From NCBI RefSeq assembly GCF_002251855.1, contig NZ_NOXW01000022.1, positions 620,001 through 684,000 on the forward strand: a stretch of DNA of 64,000 nucleotides. Reading direction: 5' to 3'. The notes beneath the pieces are model-generated. The model did not search any database, was not told where the DNA came from, and saw nothing but the letters and a program-made list of their open reading frames with translations. The position numbers and the translations under genes are program-made. Shown here one piece after another: positions 8,413-16,899 of this stretch. Source of the stretch: Rhodoferax sp. TH121 (GTDB lineage Bacteria; Pseudomonadota; Gammaproteobacteria; Burkholderiales; Burkholderiaceae_C). The first letter of the stretch is position 1. Every line of letters begins with the position of its first letter.

Positions 8413-9285
8413 ATGAGTGAAAGTGCCGGCGATGTGCAAGGGCAGATTGCCCAGTTGAGGATCTACCCCGTGAAGTCCTGCGCTGGCATTGCCGTGCAGG
8501 AGGCCGTGCTGCTGCACACGGGCCTGCAATGGGACCGCCACTGGATGGTGGTGGATGCTGAGGGCCTGTTTGTGAGCCAGCGCGAATGCGCGCGCATGGC
8601 ATTGATTCGCCCGCAGCTCGAGGCTGACAGCCTGCGGCTACAGGCGCCCGGCATGCCGGACTTGCGTGTGCCGTTTCAAGCCCCAGGCCCGACGTTGCGG
8701 GTGCAGGTGTGGGACGACGTGGTGATCGCGCTGGACATGGGGCACCAGGCCGCGCAGTGGTTGCAGACCTTTTTGGGGGCGCCCGCCGAGCGCCTGGTAC
8801 GTTTTGACCCGGCCGCACAGCGGGCTTGCAGCACCAAGTGGACCGGTGGTGTGGCCGCCAGCACCCAGTTTGCCGATGGCTACCCGGTGCTGGTGACGAC
8901 CGACAGTGCCATGGACGAACTCAACACCCGCCTGGCGGCCCAGGGCCATCCGTCGGTGGGCATGGAGCGCTTTCGGCCCAATGTGGTGCTCAGCGGCCTG
9001 CTGCCGCACGACGAAGACCACCTGGGGCCGCTGGAAGTCTGGGACAAGGGGGCAGCGGTGGCGGGCCTGCAGCTGGTCAAGCCTTGCGCGCGCTGCCCGA
9101 TTCCGAACATCGACCCCGCCACCGCCGTCAGCCACCCTGGCGTGGGCGATGCCCTGCAGGCCTATCGCCAGGATGCGCGGGTAAACGGTGCCATCACCTT
9201 CGGCATGAATGCCATCGTGACCCATGGCTCTGGCACGGTGTTGCGGGTGGGCCAGGCCGTGCAGGGCTGTTACGCGTTTGGCTGA
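8413..9285 (+). CDS. MOSC domain protein (YcbX/mARC-like)
   Basis: 290 residues with an N-terminal MOSC beta-barrel ('LRIYPVKSCAGIAVQEA...WDRHWMVVD') and a C-terminal MOSC domain. Cys225 and Cys228 in 'KPCARCPIPNID' are in the position where mARC/YcbX proteins bind molybdenum cofactor. Such proteins reduce N-hydroxylated compounds. No ferredoxin domain is fused at the C-terminus, unlike E. coli YcbX, so an external electron donor would be needed. The start at 8413 has AGGA upstream. The end overlaps the end of the convergent sensor gene by 16 bases. Confidence 0.88.
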   Translation: MSESAGDVQGQIAQLRIYPVKSCAGIAVQEAVLLHTGLQWDRHWMVVDAEGLFVSQRECARMALIRPQLEADSLRLQAPGMPDLRVPFQAPGPTLRVQVWDDVVIALDMGHQAAQWLQTFLGAPAERLVRFDPAAQRACSTKWTGGVAASTQFADGYPVLVTTDSAMDELNTRLAAQGHPSVGMERFRPNVVLSGLLPHDEDHLGPLEVWDKGAAVAGLQLVKPCARCPIPNIDPATAVSHPGVGDALQAYRQDARVNGAITFGMNAIVTHGSGTVLRVGQAVQGCYAFG

Positions 9286-11063
9286 GTTGGCAGCTCGCTG
9301 CTGACGCCCTGTATGGACGACAAGGGCGCCGGCAAGGTGGTGGCCGGTTCCAAAAAGCGGATGGGCCGACGGGTGCGCGGGGAAATGCCTTCCAGCACGT
9401 TGCCCAGCTCCTCCAAAATGGTTTCTTGCTGGGGTATCACTTCGCTGAGCAGCACACAGGCCACGTGGAATTGCAGTGTGACCTCGGGCTTGAGTCCGGG
9501 CAGCGGAATCAGCCCCGAGGCAATCAGTCGGACCATGCGTTCGGTCAGGGCTTGGCGGTCGTGCACGCCATCCAACACCAGGCCGAAGCGTGCGCTATCC
9601 AATCGTCCCGCCGGGTCCACATCGCGCAGCACGCGGTGCAGCTTGACGGCCGCGCGCAGCAGGCATTGTTCGGCCACGGCATCGCCATAGGAATCGCGCA
9701 GGAACTTGAAGTTCACGACATCGACCAGCACGATGGCGGAAGGATCCCCGTCATGCCGAGCCCGGGCTAGTGCGTGTTCCACTTGCTGCTGGAAGAGGGG
9801 TGCCGTCAGCAGTCCAGTGAGAGCGTCTTGTGTGGGCAGGGCTTTGGCGCGTTCTTCCGCCTCACGGCGTTCACGGATGCGGGTGTGCAGCGCCTGTTGC
9901 AGCAACGGCACCATCATGGCAATGGCGACGACAAGCAGGTAGCGGGTCTGCCACCAATCGGGCACGATAAACCAGAGCTGGAGCACCTGAAACAGCACCA
10001 CTACGCATTGCGGTAGGTATGCCATGAGCAACCATTTGCTAACAGCGTACCCACGTCGCCAAGTGAGTGTTGCAGTCAAGATGGTCAGCACGGGTCCTGC
10101 GAGCAAGTACACCGAATTGACATTCAACGCCAGCCGCCGGTCTATCGCAATTGACAGCAAAGCCACTGGCAACGAGGCCAAGCCAACGGCATAGACAATT
10201 TTTGCAAGTCGCGGAAAGCCGACGTCCAAAGACGCGATGTGGCGGACAAAAAGCAGCGTGCCACCGACCCCCAGAATAGGCAGTGCCATGTGGGCAAAGT
10301 TTGACCACAGGGGCGAGGTCGGCCACAACCATAACGCGGCCAAGCCGCTGATATTGGCAATGATGACCAGCACCAACGTTGCATAGGCGGTGTACCAACC
10401 GTCTGCGCTGTCTCGGCTTTGCAGGTAGTGGATAAAGCAGACGCCAATCAACATGATCAGCATGCCAATCAGCACACCCAGGCCCAGATTCTCGAACTCG
10501 CGCTGACGGTCGCGTTCAGCTTGGTTGGTCAATTGCAGCGGAAGTGCAATCGACTTGAAATTACGCACTTCCAAGTAGACCTCGTGAACCCCCTGTTCAG
10601 GCAAGGTGACGTCAAAGTCCGGGTAGAGCGATGGGTGATTCCATTGCGCGACTGCGATGGTGTCGCCAGCCACTTGTTTGCTCCAAGTGCCCTTGCCCTT
10701 GGGTTGGTAGAGTGCGGCGTAATCCAGGTAGGGCAGCGGCACATGCAGTGTCCATTCCGTAGGTCCGTCAGCCGCGCGCTCCATTCGCAGGCGCACCCAC
10801 AATGTGTGTCCTTCGCGCAGGGCAAACTCCTGATCTGCGGCGTGGGGTGCAAAGCCGGGCGACGGTAGCTTGCTGATGCCACCAATCCCGATGCTGGGCT
10901 CGCTTTCGATCAGCGCTGCCAAGGTGCCGCTGATTTGCAGGCTGGTGTGGCTGCCGTCCAGCTTGATCGGGGGCTCAACCTGGGCCTGCGCCATGCCTGC
11001 TGTCAGTCCCCACAGGAGCCAACAAAGCAGCAGGCAGCGGTGCACTGTAGTGGGCAAGTTCAT
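9270..11063 (-). CDS. 7TMR-DISM sensor with degenerate GGDEF domain (paralogue 2)
   Basis: 597 residues from ATG 11063, whose ATGA overlaps the stop of the upstream paralogue. Order: signal peptide (1-27, ending AQAQ), an extracytoplasmic 7TMR-DISMED2-type beta domain to about 190, seven hydrophobic segments (about 195-400), then a GGDEF-like domain starting 'PTQDALTGLLT'. The GGDEF motif itself reads DSARF ('GRLDSARFGLVL'), so the metal-binding and catalytic residues are missing and cyclic di-GMP synthesis is unlikely. The protein ends with a conserved tail 'GISPRTRRPIRFLEP' shared with its neighbour. Confidence 0.88.
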   Translation of the reverse strand: MNLPTTVHRCLLLCWLLWGLTAGMAQAQVEPPIKLDGSHTSLQISGTLAALIESEPSIGIGGISKLPSPGFAPHAADQEFALREGHTLWVRLRMERAADGPTEWTLHVPLPYLDYAALYQPKGKGTWSKQVAGDTIAVAQWNHPSLYPDFDVTLPEQGVHEVYLEVRNFKSIALPLQLTNQAERDRQREFENLGLGVLIGMLIMLIGVCFIHYLQSRDSADGWYTAYATLVLVIIANISGLAALWLWPTSPLWSNFAHMALPILGVGGTLLFVRHIASLDVGFPRLAKIVYAVGLASLPVALLSIAIDRRLALNVNSVYLLAGPVLTILTATLTWRRGYAVSKWLLMAYLPQCVVVLFQVLQLWFIVPDWWQTRYLLVVAIAMMVPLLQQALHTRIRERREAEERAKALPTQDALTGLLTAPLFQQQVEHALARARHDGDPSAIVLVDVVNFKFLRDSYGDAVAEQCLLRAAVKLHRVLRDVDPAGRLDSARFGLVLDGVHDRQALTERMVRLIASGLIPLPGLKPEVTLQFHVACVLLSEVIPQQETILEELGNVLEGISPRTRRPIRFLEPATTLPAPLSSIQGVSSELPTQPNA

Positions 11064-12826
11064 GGAGTTACCGGGGTGGGGCTCAAGGGCGCGGCCTGGG
11101 TGGGCACGGGCTCCAGAAAGCGGATGGGACGGCGCGTGCGCGGGGAGATTCCGGCCAGCACACCGGACAAATCCTCCAGCACCCGCTCGGGCGGCACCGG
11201 GTTGTCGTGCAGTAGCACACAGGCGGCCTGGAACTGCAGGGTCACCTCGGGCTCCAGGCCCTGTAGCGGGATCAGGCCCGAGGCCACCAGCTTGACCAGT
11301 CGCTCCGTCAGTGCCTGGCGCGAGGCCACGCCCTCCAACACCATGGCAAAACGCGCGGTATCGATGCGGGCCGCCGGATCCACATCGCGCAGGATGCGAT
11401 GCAGCTTGATCACGGCGCGCAGCATGCACTGCTCGGCCGTGGTGTCGCCCATGGTGGCGCGAATACGCTCCAGGTTGATCACACTGACGAGTACCAGCGC
11501 CACGGGCTCCCGGGTGTCAATGGCGCGCTGGTAGGCTTCTTCCACATGGCTTTGAAAAGCCTGGGCCGTGAGCAATCCAGTGAGCGCATCCTGCGTAGGC
11601 AACTGGCCAGCGCGCAACGCGACTTCTTTGCGGTCGTGGGTGGCGCGGCTCAGGGCGTACATCAGTGTTGGCACCGACAAGGCCACACTCAGCGACATGA
11701 AGTAACGCATTTCCCACCGGTTGGTAATCAGGTCAAAAGCCTCTGCCACCAGCCACATCAGGCACACGCATTGCGGCACGTAAGCCAGCATCAGCCAGGT
11801 CCCAATCGTCGAGCCGCCACGCCAGCTCATCACGGTGACCAGCAGACCCACGGTGGTGGCCGCCAAGAGGGCCGTGGTGCCAATCTGGTCGGCCACATCA
11901 CGTCCCAGCAGGACGTAACCCACCACTGCACCCAAGGTGCCCCAGGCGATCAGGACCAGGGTCTTGTCGTAGCGGTGAAAGTGGGTGGACAGTGCGTACA
12001 GCTTTCGCACAAACAACAGCGAGGTTCCCACAGTCAGCAGTGGCAAGATGCTGTTGGCGTAGTCTGCCCAAGTGGGCCAAGCGGTCCACAACACAGCATT
12101 GAGCACGCCATTCACCTGGGCGACGGACAGGGCCACCAGCAGGCCGTACCAGGCCGCCTTCAGGTCGAAGGGATTTTTGTGTTCGTAGTGGCGGATGACC
12201 GAGAGCGCCGCCAGGGTCAGCAGGGTGCCAATGACCAAGCCCAGGCCCACGCTCTCCAACTGGCGTTGACCCTCGCGCAGCGGCGCTGTCGTCAATCGCA
12301 CCGGCACACTTAGGGGCTTGAAATTGCGCACCTGCAGGTACAGATCTTGGGGCACGCCGCTGGGCAGGTCCAGCGTGAATTCAGGATACAGGCCGCGCTG
12401 GCCCCATTGCGCCTGGGCCAGCGTGTCCCCTGCGGATTGGACGGTCCAGTTTTTGCCGTCGGGGCGTTGGTAGAGCGTGACGGCATCCACATAGGGCGCG
12501 GGCACATTCAGCGTCCACTGGGTGGCGTTGCCAGCTGCCCGCACCACGCGCAAGTGCAGCCACAGGGTATTGCCGCTGTACAGGGCATGGCGGCTGCGTG
12601 CGGCGACCGGGGTGAAGGCCTGGGGTGTGCGTGCGACTTCGTCAATGCTGGCGCGAATGCCGCTTTCCAGCCAGGTGGCCACCTGGCCGGCCAGCTCCAA
12701 ACTGGTGGTGCCGTCGCCCAATACCAAGGTCTGGGGCAGAACCGGTGTAGCAGCCCAGACTGGCATACCAACCAGTCCCAAGCCTACTGCCCAGGCCAGC
12801 ATCCAGCGCAAAAGCAGGTATCGCAT
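11060..12826 (-). CDS. 7TMR-DISM sensor with degenerate GGDEF domain (paralogue 1)
   Basis: 588 residues, with the same architecture as the following gene: signal peptide to about 25, a periplasmic ligand-type domain with 'LWLHLRVVRAAGNATQWTLN', seven transmembrane helices, and a GGDEF-like domain after 'PTQDALTGLLTAQAF'. The signature is DTARF at 489-493 ('ARIDTARFAMVL') in place of GGDEF. The two genes are clear tandem duplicates joined by a 4-base ATGA overlap. The bases around the shared degenerate motif are intact codons, not frameshift damage. The likely role is signal binding rather than catalysis. Divergent from ychF, 31 bases away. Confidence 0.88.
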   Translation of the reverse strand: MRYLLLRWMLAWAVGLGLVGMPVWAATPVLPQTLVLGDGTTSLELAGQVATWLESGIRASIDEVARTPQAFTPVAARSRHALYSGNTLWLHLRVVRAAGNATQWTLNVPAPYVDAVTLYQRPDGKNWTVQSAGDTLAQAQWGQRGLYPEFTLDLPSGVPQDLYLQVRNFKPLSVPVRLTTAPLREGQRQLESVGLGLVIGTLLTLAALSVIRHYEHKNPFDLKAAWYGLLVALSVAQVNGVLNAVLWTAWPTWADYANSILPLLTVGTSLLFVRKLYALSTHFHRYDKTLVLIAWGTLGAVVGYVLLGRDVADQIGTTALLAATTVGLLVTVMSWRGGSTIGTWLMLAYVPQCVCLMWLVAEAFDLITNRWEMRYFMSLSVALSVPTLMYALSRATHDRKEVALRAGQLPTQDALTGLLTAQAFQSHVEEAYQRAIDTREPVALVLVSVINLERIRATMGDTTAEQCMLRAVIKLHRILRDVDPAARIDTARFAMVLEGVASRQALTERLVKLVASGLIPLQGLEPEVTLQFQAACVLLHDNPVPPERVLEDLSGVLAGISPRTRRPIRFLEPVPTQAAPLSPTPVTP

Positions 12827-12857
12827 ACACTTGGCACCCAGTTTTTAGAGGTTTGTT

Positions 12858-13949
12858 ATGAGTTTGAAGTGTGGCATTGTAGGCCTGCCCAACGTGGGCA
12901 AAAGTACCCTTTTTAACGCCTTGACCAAGGCCGGCATTGCTGCAGAAAACTACCCGTTTTGCACCATCGAGCCCAATGTGGGCGTGGTCGAAGTGCCGGA
13001 TCCGCGCCTGCAGCAGTTGGCCGACATCATCACCCCCGAGCGCATCGTTCCCGCGATTGTGGAGTTCGTCGACATCGCCGGTCTGGTGGCCGGCGCCAGC
13101 ACGGGAGAAGGCCTGGGCAACAAGTTTTTGGCGCATATCCGCGAGACCGATGCCACCATCAACGTGGTGCGCTGCTTTGAAGACGACAACGTGATCCACG
13201 TGGCCGGCAAGGTCGACCCGATTGCCGACATCGAAGTCATCCAGACCGAACTCTGCCTGGCCGACTTGGGGGCCGTGGAAAAAGCCCTGCACCGCGTGAC
13301 CAAACTGGCGCGCTCGGGCGACAAGGAGTCCGTCAAGCTGGTGGCGATTTTGGAGAAGTGCCAGGCTGCGCTGAACGAAGCCAAGCCCGTGCGCACGCTG
13401 GACTTCAGCAAGGAAGAGTTGCCCCTGCTCAAGCAGTTTTTCCTGATCACCGCCAAGCCCGCCATGTTTGTGGCCAACGTGTCCGAAGACGGCTTTGAGA
13501 ACAACCCCTTGCTGGATCGCCTGACCGCGTTTGCCAAGGCCCAAGGCGCACCCGTGGTAGCTATTTGCGCCAAGATGGAAGCCGAACTCTCGGAGATGGA
13601 CGACGCTGACCGCTTGGAATTTCTCAAGGAACTCGGCCAAAGCGAACCCGGCTTGAACCGCCTGATTCGCTCGGCGTACAGCTTGCTGGGCTTGCAGACC
13701 TACTTCACGGCGGGGGTCAAAGAAGTGCGCGCCTGGACCATCCATGTGGGCGATACCGGCCCGCAAGCGGCCGGCGTGATCCACACCGATTTCGAGAAGG
13801 GCTACATCCGTGCCCAGACCATCGCGTTTGACGACTTCATCGCCTTCAAGGGCGAGCAGGGTGCCAAAGATGCAGGCAAGATGCGCGCCGAAGGCAAGGA
13901 CTACGTCGTCAAGGACGGCGACGTGATGAACTTCCTGTTCAGCTCCTGA
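12858..13949 (+). CDS. ychF: Redox-regulated ATPase/GTPase YchF (EngD)
   Basis: 363 residues, the standard length. An Obg-type P-loop ATPase that associates with ribosomes and translation factors. The P-loop is '[14 protein letters not shown]' (8-21), followed by '[19 protein letters not shown]', a coiled-coil insertion (about 130-200) and a C-terminal TGS-like domain ending '[20 protein letters not shown]', typical of YchF. The ATG is preceded by AGAGG. Confidence 0.97.
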   Translation: MSLKCGIVGLPNVGKSTLFNALTKAGIAAENYPFCTIEPNVGVVEVPDPRLQQLADIITPERIVPAIVEFVDIAGLVAGASTGEGLGNKFLAHIRETDATINVVRCFEDDNVIHVAGKVDPIADIEVIQTELCLADLGAVEKALHRVTKLARSGDKESVKLVAILEKCQAALNEAKPVRTLDFSKEELPLLKQFFLITAKPAMFVANVSEDGFENNPLLDRLTAFAKAQGAPVVAICAKMEAELSEMDDADRLEFLKELGQSEPGLNRLIRSAYSLLGLQTYFTAGVKEVRAWTIHVGDTGPQAAGVIHTDFEKGYIRAQTIAFDDFIAFKGEQGAKDAGKMRAEGKDYVVKDGDVMNFLFSS

Positions 13950-13965
13950 CGCTTCCCGCTTCCCT

Positions 13966-14862
13966 GTGACCCTGTCCTACGACTGGTTGGCCTTGGGGGC
14001 TGCGGCCTGCTGGGCCGTCACCGGGCTGCTGTCAGCACCACAAGCGCGCCATCTGGGCGCGTTTGCATTTACGCGCTGGCGCATGGGGCTGGTGTTCCTG
14101 ATGTTGTTGCCGCTCGTGGTGGCCAGCGGGGGCTGGCAAACGCTGTCATGGGCTTCGTTCGGGGTGCTCGCGTTCAGTGGCTTGATCGGCATTTTTGTGG
14201 GCGACACCGCACTGTTTGCCTCCATGAACCGGCTGGGACCCCGTCGCACGGGGGTGCTGTTTGCCACCCACGCCTGTTTCAGTGCGCTGCTGGGTTATGC
14301 CGTGCTGGACGAGCGCATGGGCGCCCAGGCCTTGTTGGGTGGCGCGCTGGTGGTGGGCGGTGTGATGATGGCCGTGGCCCTGGGCGCGCACAAAAACGAA
14401 TCGCATGCGTTGGAGGTCACGCGCGGCCATTGGCCGCTGGGTGTGGCGCTGGGCCTGCTGGCCGCGCTGTGCCAGGCCCTGGGCTCGCTGATCGCCAAGC
14501 CCATCATGGCTTCAGGGGTGGACCCGGTGACGGCCACCGTGGTGCGCGTGGGCGCAACCTGCGTGGCCCATCTGATGCTGCTTTGGGCGGGAGTGGGGGT
14601 GGCGCGCACGCAGAACGCCCTGTCTCTGCATGTGCTGGCATGGGTCGCCTTGAGCGGCATGATTGGCATGGGCTTGGGCATGAGCCTGATCCTGCTGGCA
14701 CTGCGCCATGGCGACGTGGGCATGGTGGGCATCCTCTCGTCGGTATCGCCGGTGCTGGTGCTACCGCTGTTGTGGTGGCATCTGGGGCGCCCGCCAGCGC
14801 GTGGGGCCTGGTGGGGTGCCGCCCTCACGGTATTCGGGACTTCACTTGTTTTGGTGCGGTAG
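13966..14862 (+). CDS. EamA/DMT-family permease
   Basis: 298 residues with about ten hydrophobic helices in two EamA repeats (1-140 and 150-298), the layout of drug/metabolite transporter superfamily exporters in the inner membrane. The substrate is unknown. The start codon is GTG 16 bases after the ychF stop, with no strong ribosome binding site, so translational coupling or a later start is possible. A dispersed repeat copy begins at the stop codon. Confidence 0.85.
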   Translation: MTLSYDWLALGAAACWAVTGLLSAPQARHLGAFAFTRWRMGLVFLMLLPLVVASGGWQTLSWASFGVLAFSGLIGIFVGDTALFASMNRLGPRRTGVLFATHACFSALLGYAVLDERMGAQALLGGALVVGGVMMAVALGAHKNESHALEVTRGHWPLGVALGLLAALCQALGSLIAKPIMASGVDPVTATVVRVGATCVAHLMLLWAGVGVARTQNALSLHVLAWVALSGMIGMGLGMSLILLALRHGDVGMVGILSSVSPVLVLPLLWWHLGRPPARGAWWGAALTVFGTSLVLVR

Positions 14863-14902
14863 CCCGCATGGATAATGCGCCAATAGCTCCTAAATATATA
14901 GC
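14860..14902 (+). repeat. Dispersed repeat copy
   Basis: TAGCCCGCATGGATAATGCG then CCAATAGCTCC...TATATAGC. It begins on the stop codon of the EamA gene and fills the gap to the convergent YqaA-type gene. Confidence 0.75.
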
Positions 14903-14920
14903 ATTGAATGCGGTATTTGA

Positions 14921-15394
14921 TTACCACAGGGTGGCAAGACTGCTCAACGCAGCTGTCATGAGCGTGTAGCGCGCCAGCTTGCCCACTGCCATGTAGGCTA
15001 CACAGGGCCAGAAGGGCAATTTCAGCCAGCCCGCCACCGCACATAAGGGGTCGCCCACCACAGGGAGCCACGCCAGCAGGCAGGCTTTGGGACCTAGTCG
15101 CTGCAGCCAGTCCAGCGCGCGCAGGTGGTGGCTGCTTTTTCCATAGTGATCGGCCACCCGGTGGGCGCCATACCCCATCCACCAGCTCACCGCGCCACCC
15201 AGGGTGTTGCCCACCGTGGCCACCAGGACCACGGGCCAAAACAACGCGGGGTTGAGTTGCACCAGCCCAAACACCACCGGCTCTGAGCCCATGGGCAACA
15301 GCGTGGCTGAAATAAAGGAGACCACGAACACCGTGCCCAGGCTGTACTCGGGCAGGGCGAGCAGGTGCAAAAGAGAGGGAATCCAGCGGTCCAT
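14921..15394 (-). CDS. YqaA/DedA-type VTT-domain membrane protein
   Basis: 157 residues from 'MDRWIPSLLHLL'. The open frame continues upstream, but that part (ending 15493) is unlike the family. Four or five hydrophobic stretches and the text 'LPMGSEPVVFGLVQLNP...TLGGAVSWWMGYGA' match the small DedA/SNARE-associated (VTT) proteins of the YqaA group, integral inner-membrane proteins of uncertain transport function. Convergent with the EamA gene; divergent from dusB. Confidence 0.85.
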   Translation of the reverse strand: MDRWIPSLLHLLALPEYSLGTVFVVSFISATLLPMGSEPVVFGLVQLNPALFWPVVLVATVGNTLGGAVSWWMGYGAHRVADHYGKSSHHLRALDWLQRLGPKACLLAWLPVVGDPLCAVAGWLKLPFWPCVAYMAVGKLARYTLMTAALSSLATLW

Positions 15395-15471
15395 GGCGAG
15401 CGCAGTATAGGGAGTGCGCCGATTCGTTGCGCTGCAGCAGGTGTATTTCAATTGCTGAAATTTTGGGCAGG

Positions 15472-15520
15472 TAGAATTGCCACCCGGCCCCAACGACCTG
15501 GGGCCCTTGTCTTTTTAGGC
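15472..15520 (+). promoter_or_regulatory. dusB-fis leader: -10-like box and hairpin with T run
   Basis: TAGAAT at 15472-15477 is a plausible -10 box. Just downstream GGCCCCA (15486-15492) and TGGGGCC (15499-15505) form a 7-bp stem followed by CTTGTCTTTTT, which looks like an intrinsic terminator placed before the dusB start. This suggests attenuation of the dusB-fis operon. Seen by eye only. Confidence 0.45.
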
Positions 15521-15543
15521 AACTCCCTTTTTACACACAGCCC

Positions 15544-16596
15544 ATGCACATCGGTCCGTTCGCTTTGGCGAATCACCTCTTTGTCGCGCCCATGGCAGGG
15601 GTGACCGACCGCCCCTTCCGGCAGCTGTGCAAGCGCCTGGGAGCGGGCTATGCAGTGAGCGAGATGGTGACCTCGCGCAAGGACTTGTGGAACAGCCTCA
15701 AAACCTCGCGCCGTGCCAACCATGAGGGCGAGCCGGGCCCGATTGCTGTACAGATCGCCGGCACCGAGGCAGCCATGATGGCCGAGGCTGCGGTCTACAA
15801 CATTGACCGCGGCGCACAGATCATCGACATCAACATGGGGTGCCCGGCCAAGAAGGTCTGCAACAAGTGGGCCGGTTCGGCGCTGATGCAGGACGAGCAA
15901 CTGGCCATCGAGATTGTGGAAGCCGTGGTGCAAGCCTGCGCGCCGCGCAATGTGCCCGTGACGCTGAAGATGCGCACCGGCTGGTGCCAGACCGAAAAGA
16001 ACGCCGTGGTGCTGGCGCGTGCCGCCGAGGCCGCAGGTGTACAGATGGTCACGGTGCACGGCCGCACGCGCGAGCAAGGCTACAAAGGCCATGCCGAATA
16101 CGACACCATTGCTGCAGTCAAGGCTGCGCTGACGATTCCGGTGGTGGCCAATGGCGATATCACCAGCCCCGAGAAGGCGCGCGAAGTGTTGGCCGCCACG
16201 GGAGCAGACGCCATCATGATTGGCCGCGCCGCCCAAGGCTACCCCTGGATCTTCCGCGAAGTGGCGCATTACCTGGCCACTGGCACGCACCTTGCACCGC
16301 CGCTGGTGAGTGAGGTCAAGCGTCTGCTCGTGGAGCATCTGCACGACCATTACAGCCTGTACGACGAATTCATCGGGGTGCGCTCGGCGCGCAAACACAT
16401 TGGCTGGTACCTGCGCGAACTGCCGGGTGGCGAGGAATTCCGCCAGCGCATGAATCTGCTCGAAGACAGCGTCTCGCAGGTGGCTGCGGTGGAAGAGTAT
16501 CTGGATCAATTGAATGAAAAAATGGACCGCATCCCAAGCAGGGAGCAGGCGTCCAGTCTTGCAAGGGGACATGACATGATGGAATTGGCAGCATGA
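15544..16596 (+). CDS. dusB: tRNA-dihydrouridine synthase B
   Basis: 350 residues, an FMN TIM-barrel enzyme that reduces U17 of tRNA to dihydrouridine. The N-terminus is 'APMAGVTDRPFRQLC', the catalytic cysteine is Cys100 in 'NMGCPAKKVCNKWAGSALM', and phosphate-binding text 'VVANGDITSPEKA' and 'GADAIMIGRAAQGYPWIF' follows. As in many proteobacteria it is the first gene of an operon with fis, joined by an ATGA overlap. A hairpin with a T run sits in its leader. Confidence 0.97.
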   Translation: MHIGPFALANHLFVAPMAGVTDRPFRQLCKRLGAGYAVSEMVTSRKDLWNSLKTSRRANHEGEPGPIAVQIAGTEAAMMAEAAVYNIDRGAQIIDINMGCPAKKVCNKWAGSALMQDEQLAIEIVEAVVQACAPRNVPVTLKMRTGWCQTEKNAVVLARAAEAAGVQMVTVHGRTREQGYKGHAEYDTIAAVKAALTIPVVANGDITSPEKAREVLAATGADAIMIGRAAQGYPWIFREVAHYLATGTHLAPPLVSEVKRLLVEHLHDHYSLYDEFIGVRSARKHIGWYLRELPGGEEFRQRMNLLEDSVSQVAAVEEYLDQLNEKMDRIPSREQASSLARGHDMMELAA

Positions 16597-16829
16597 GCAA
16601 GAAGCACATTGACGAGTGCGTGCGCGCGAGTCTGGAAGGTTATTTCGCAGACTTGGGTGGTACCGAGCCCGATGGCATGTATGACATGCTGGTACGCGCG
16701 GTGGAAAAACCCCTGCTCGAGGTGGTGATGGCGCAAGCCGACCACAACCAATCCAAGGCGGCCCAATGGCTGGGTTTGAACCGCAATACCTTGCGCAAAA
16801 AACTCGTCGAGCACAAGCTGCTCTCCTAA
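16593..16829 (+). CDS. fis: DNA-binding protein Fis
   Basis: 78 residues, somewhat shorter than the 98 of E. coli. A nucleoid-associated protein that bends DNA and modulates rRNA and other promoters. The C-terminal helix-turn-helix is well conserved ('[23 protein letters not shown]', about 48-70) and the N-terminal beta-hairpin arm is short, as in beta-proteobacterial Fis. Translationally coupled to dusB (ATG overlaps the dusB TGA). Confidence 0.95.
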   Translation: MSKKHIDECVRASLEGYFADLGGTEPDGMYDMLVRAVEKPLLEVVMAQADHNQSKAAQWLGLNRNTLRKKLVEHKLLS

Positions 16830-16899
16830 GCGACACCGCCGGGCCCCGCCATGGCGTGGGGCTGGCAAACCGATTTTTAGTTTGACTCCTCCCCGTACC

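Noticed and set aside
16839-16860. Hairpin GCCCCGCC/CGTGGGGC between fis and purH
   Set aside because: The stem is short with a G-T pair, and the T run begins 13 bases away, so neither a terminator nor a purine riboswitch can be supported.
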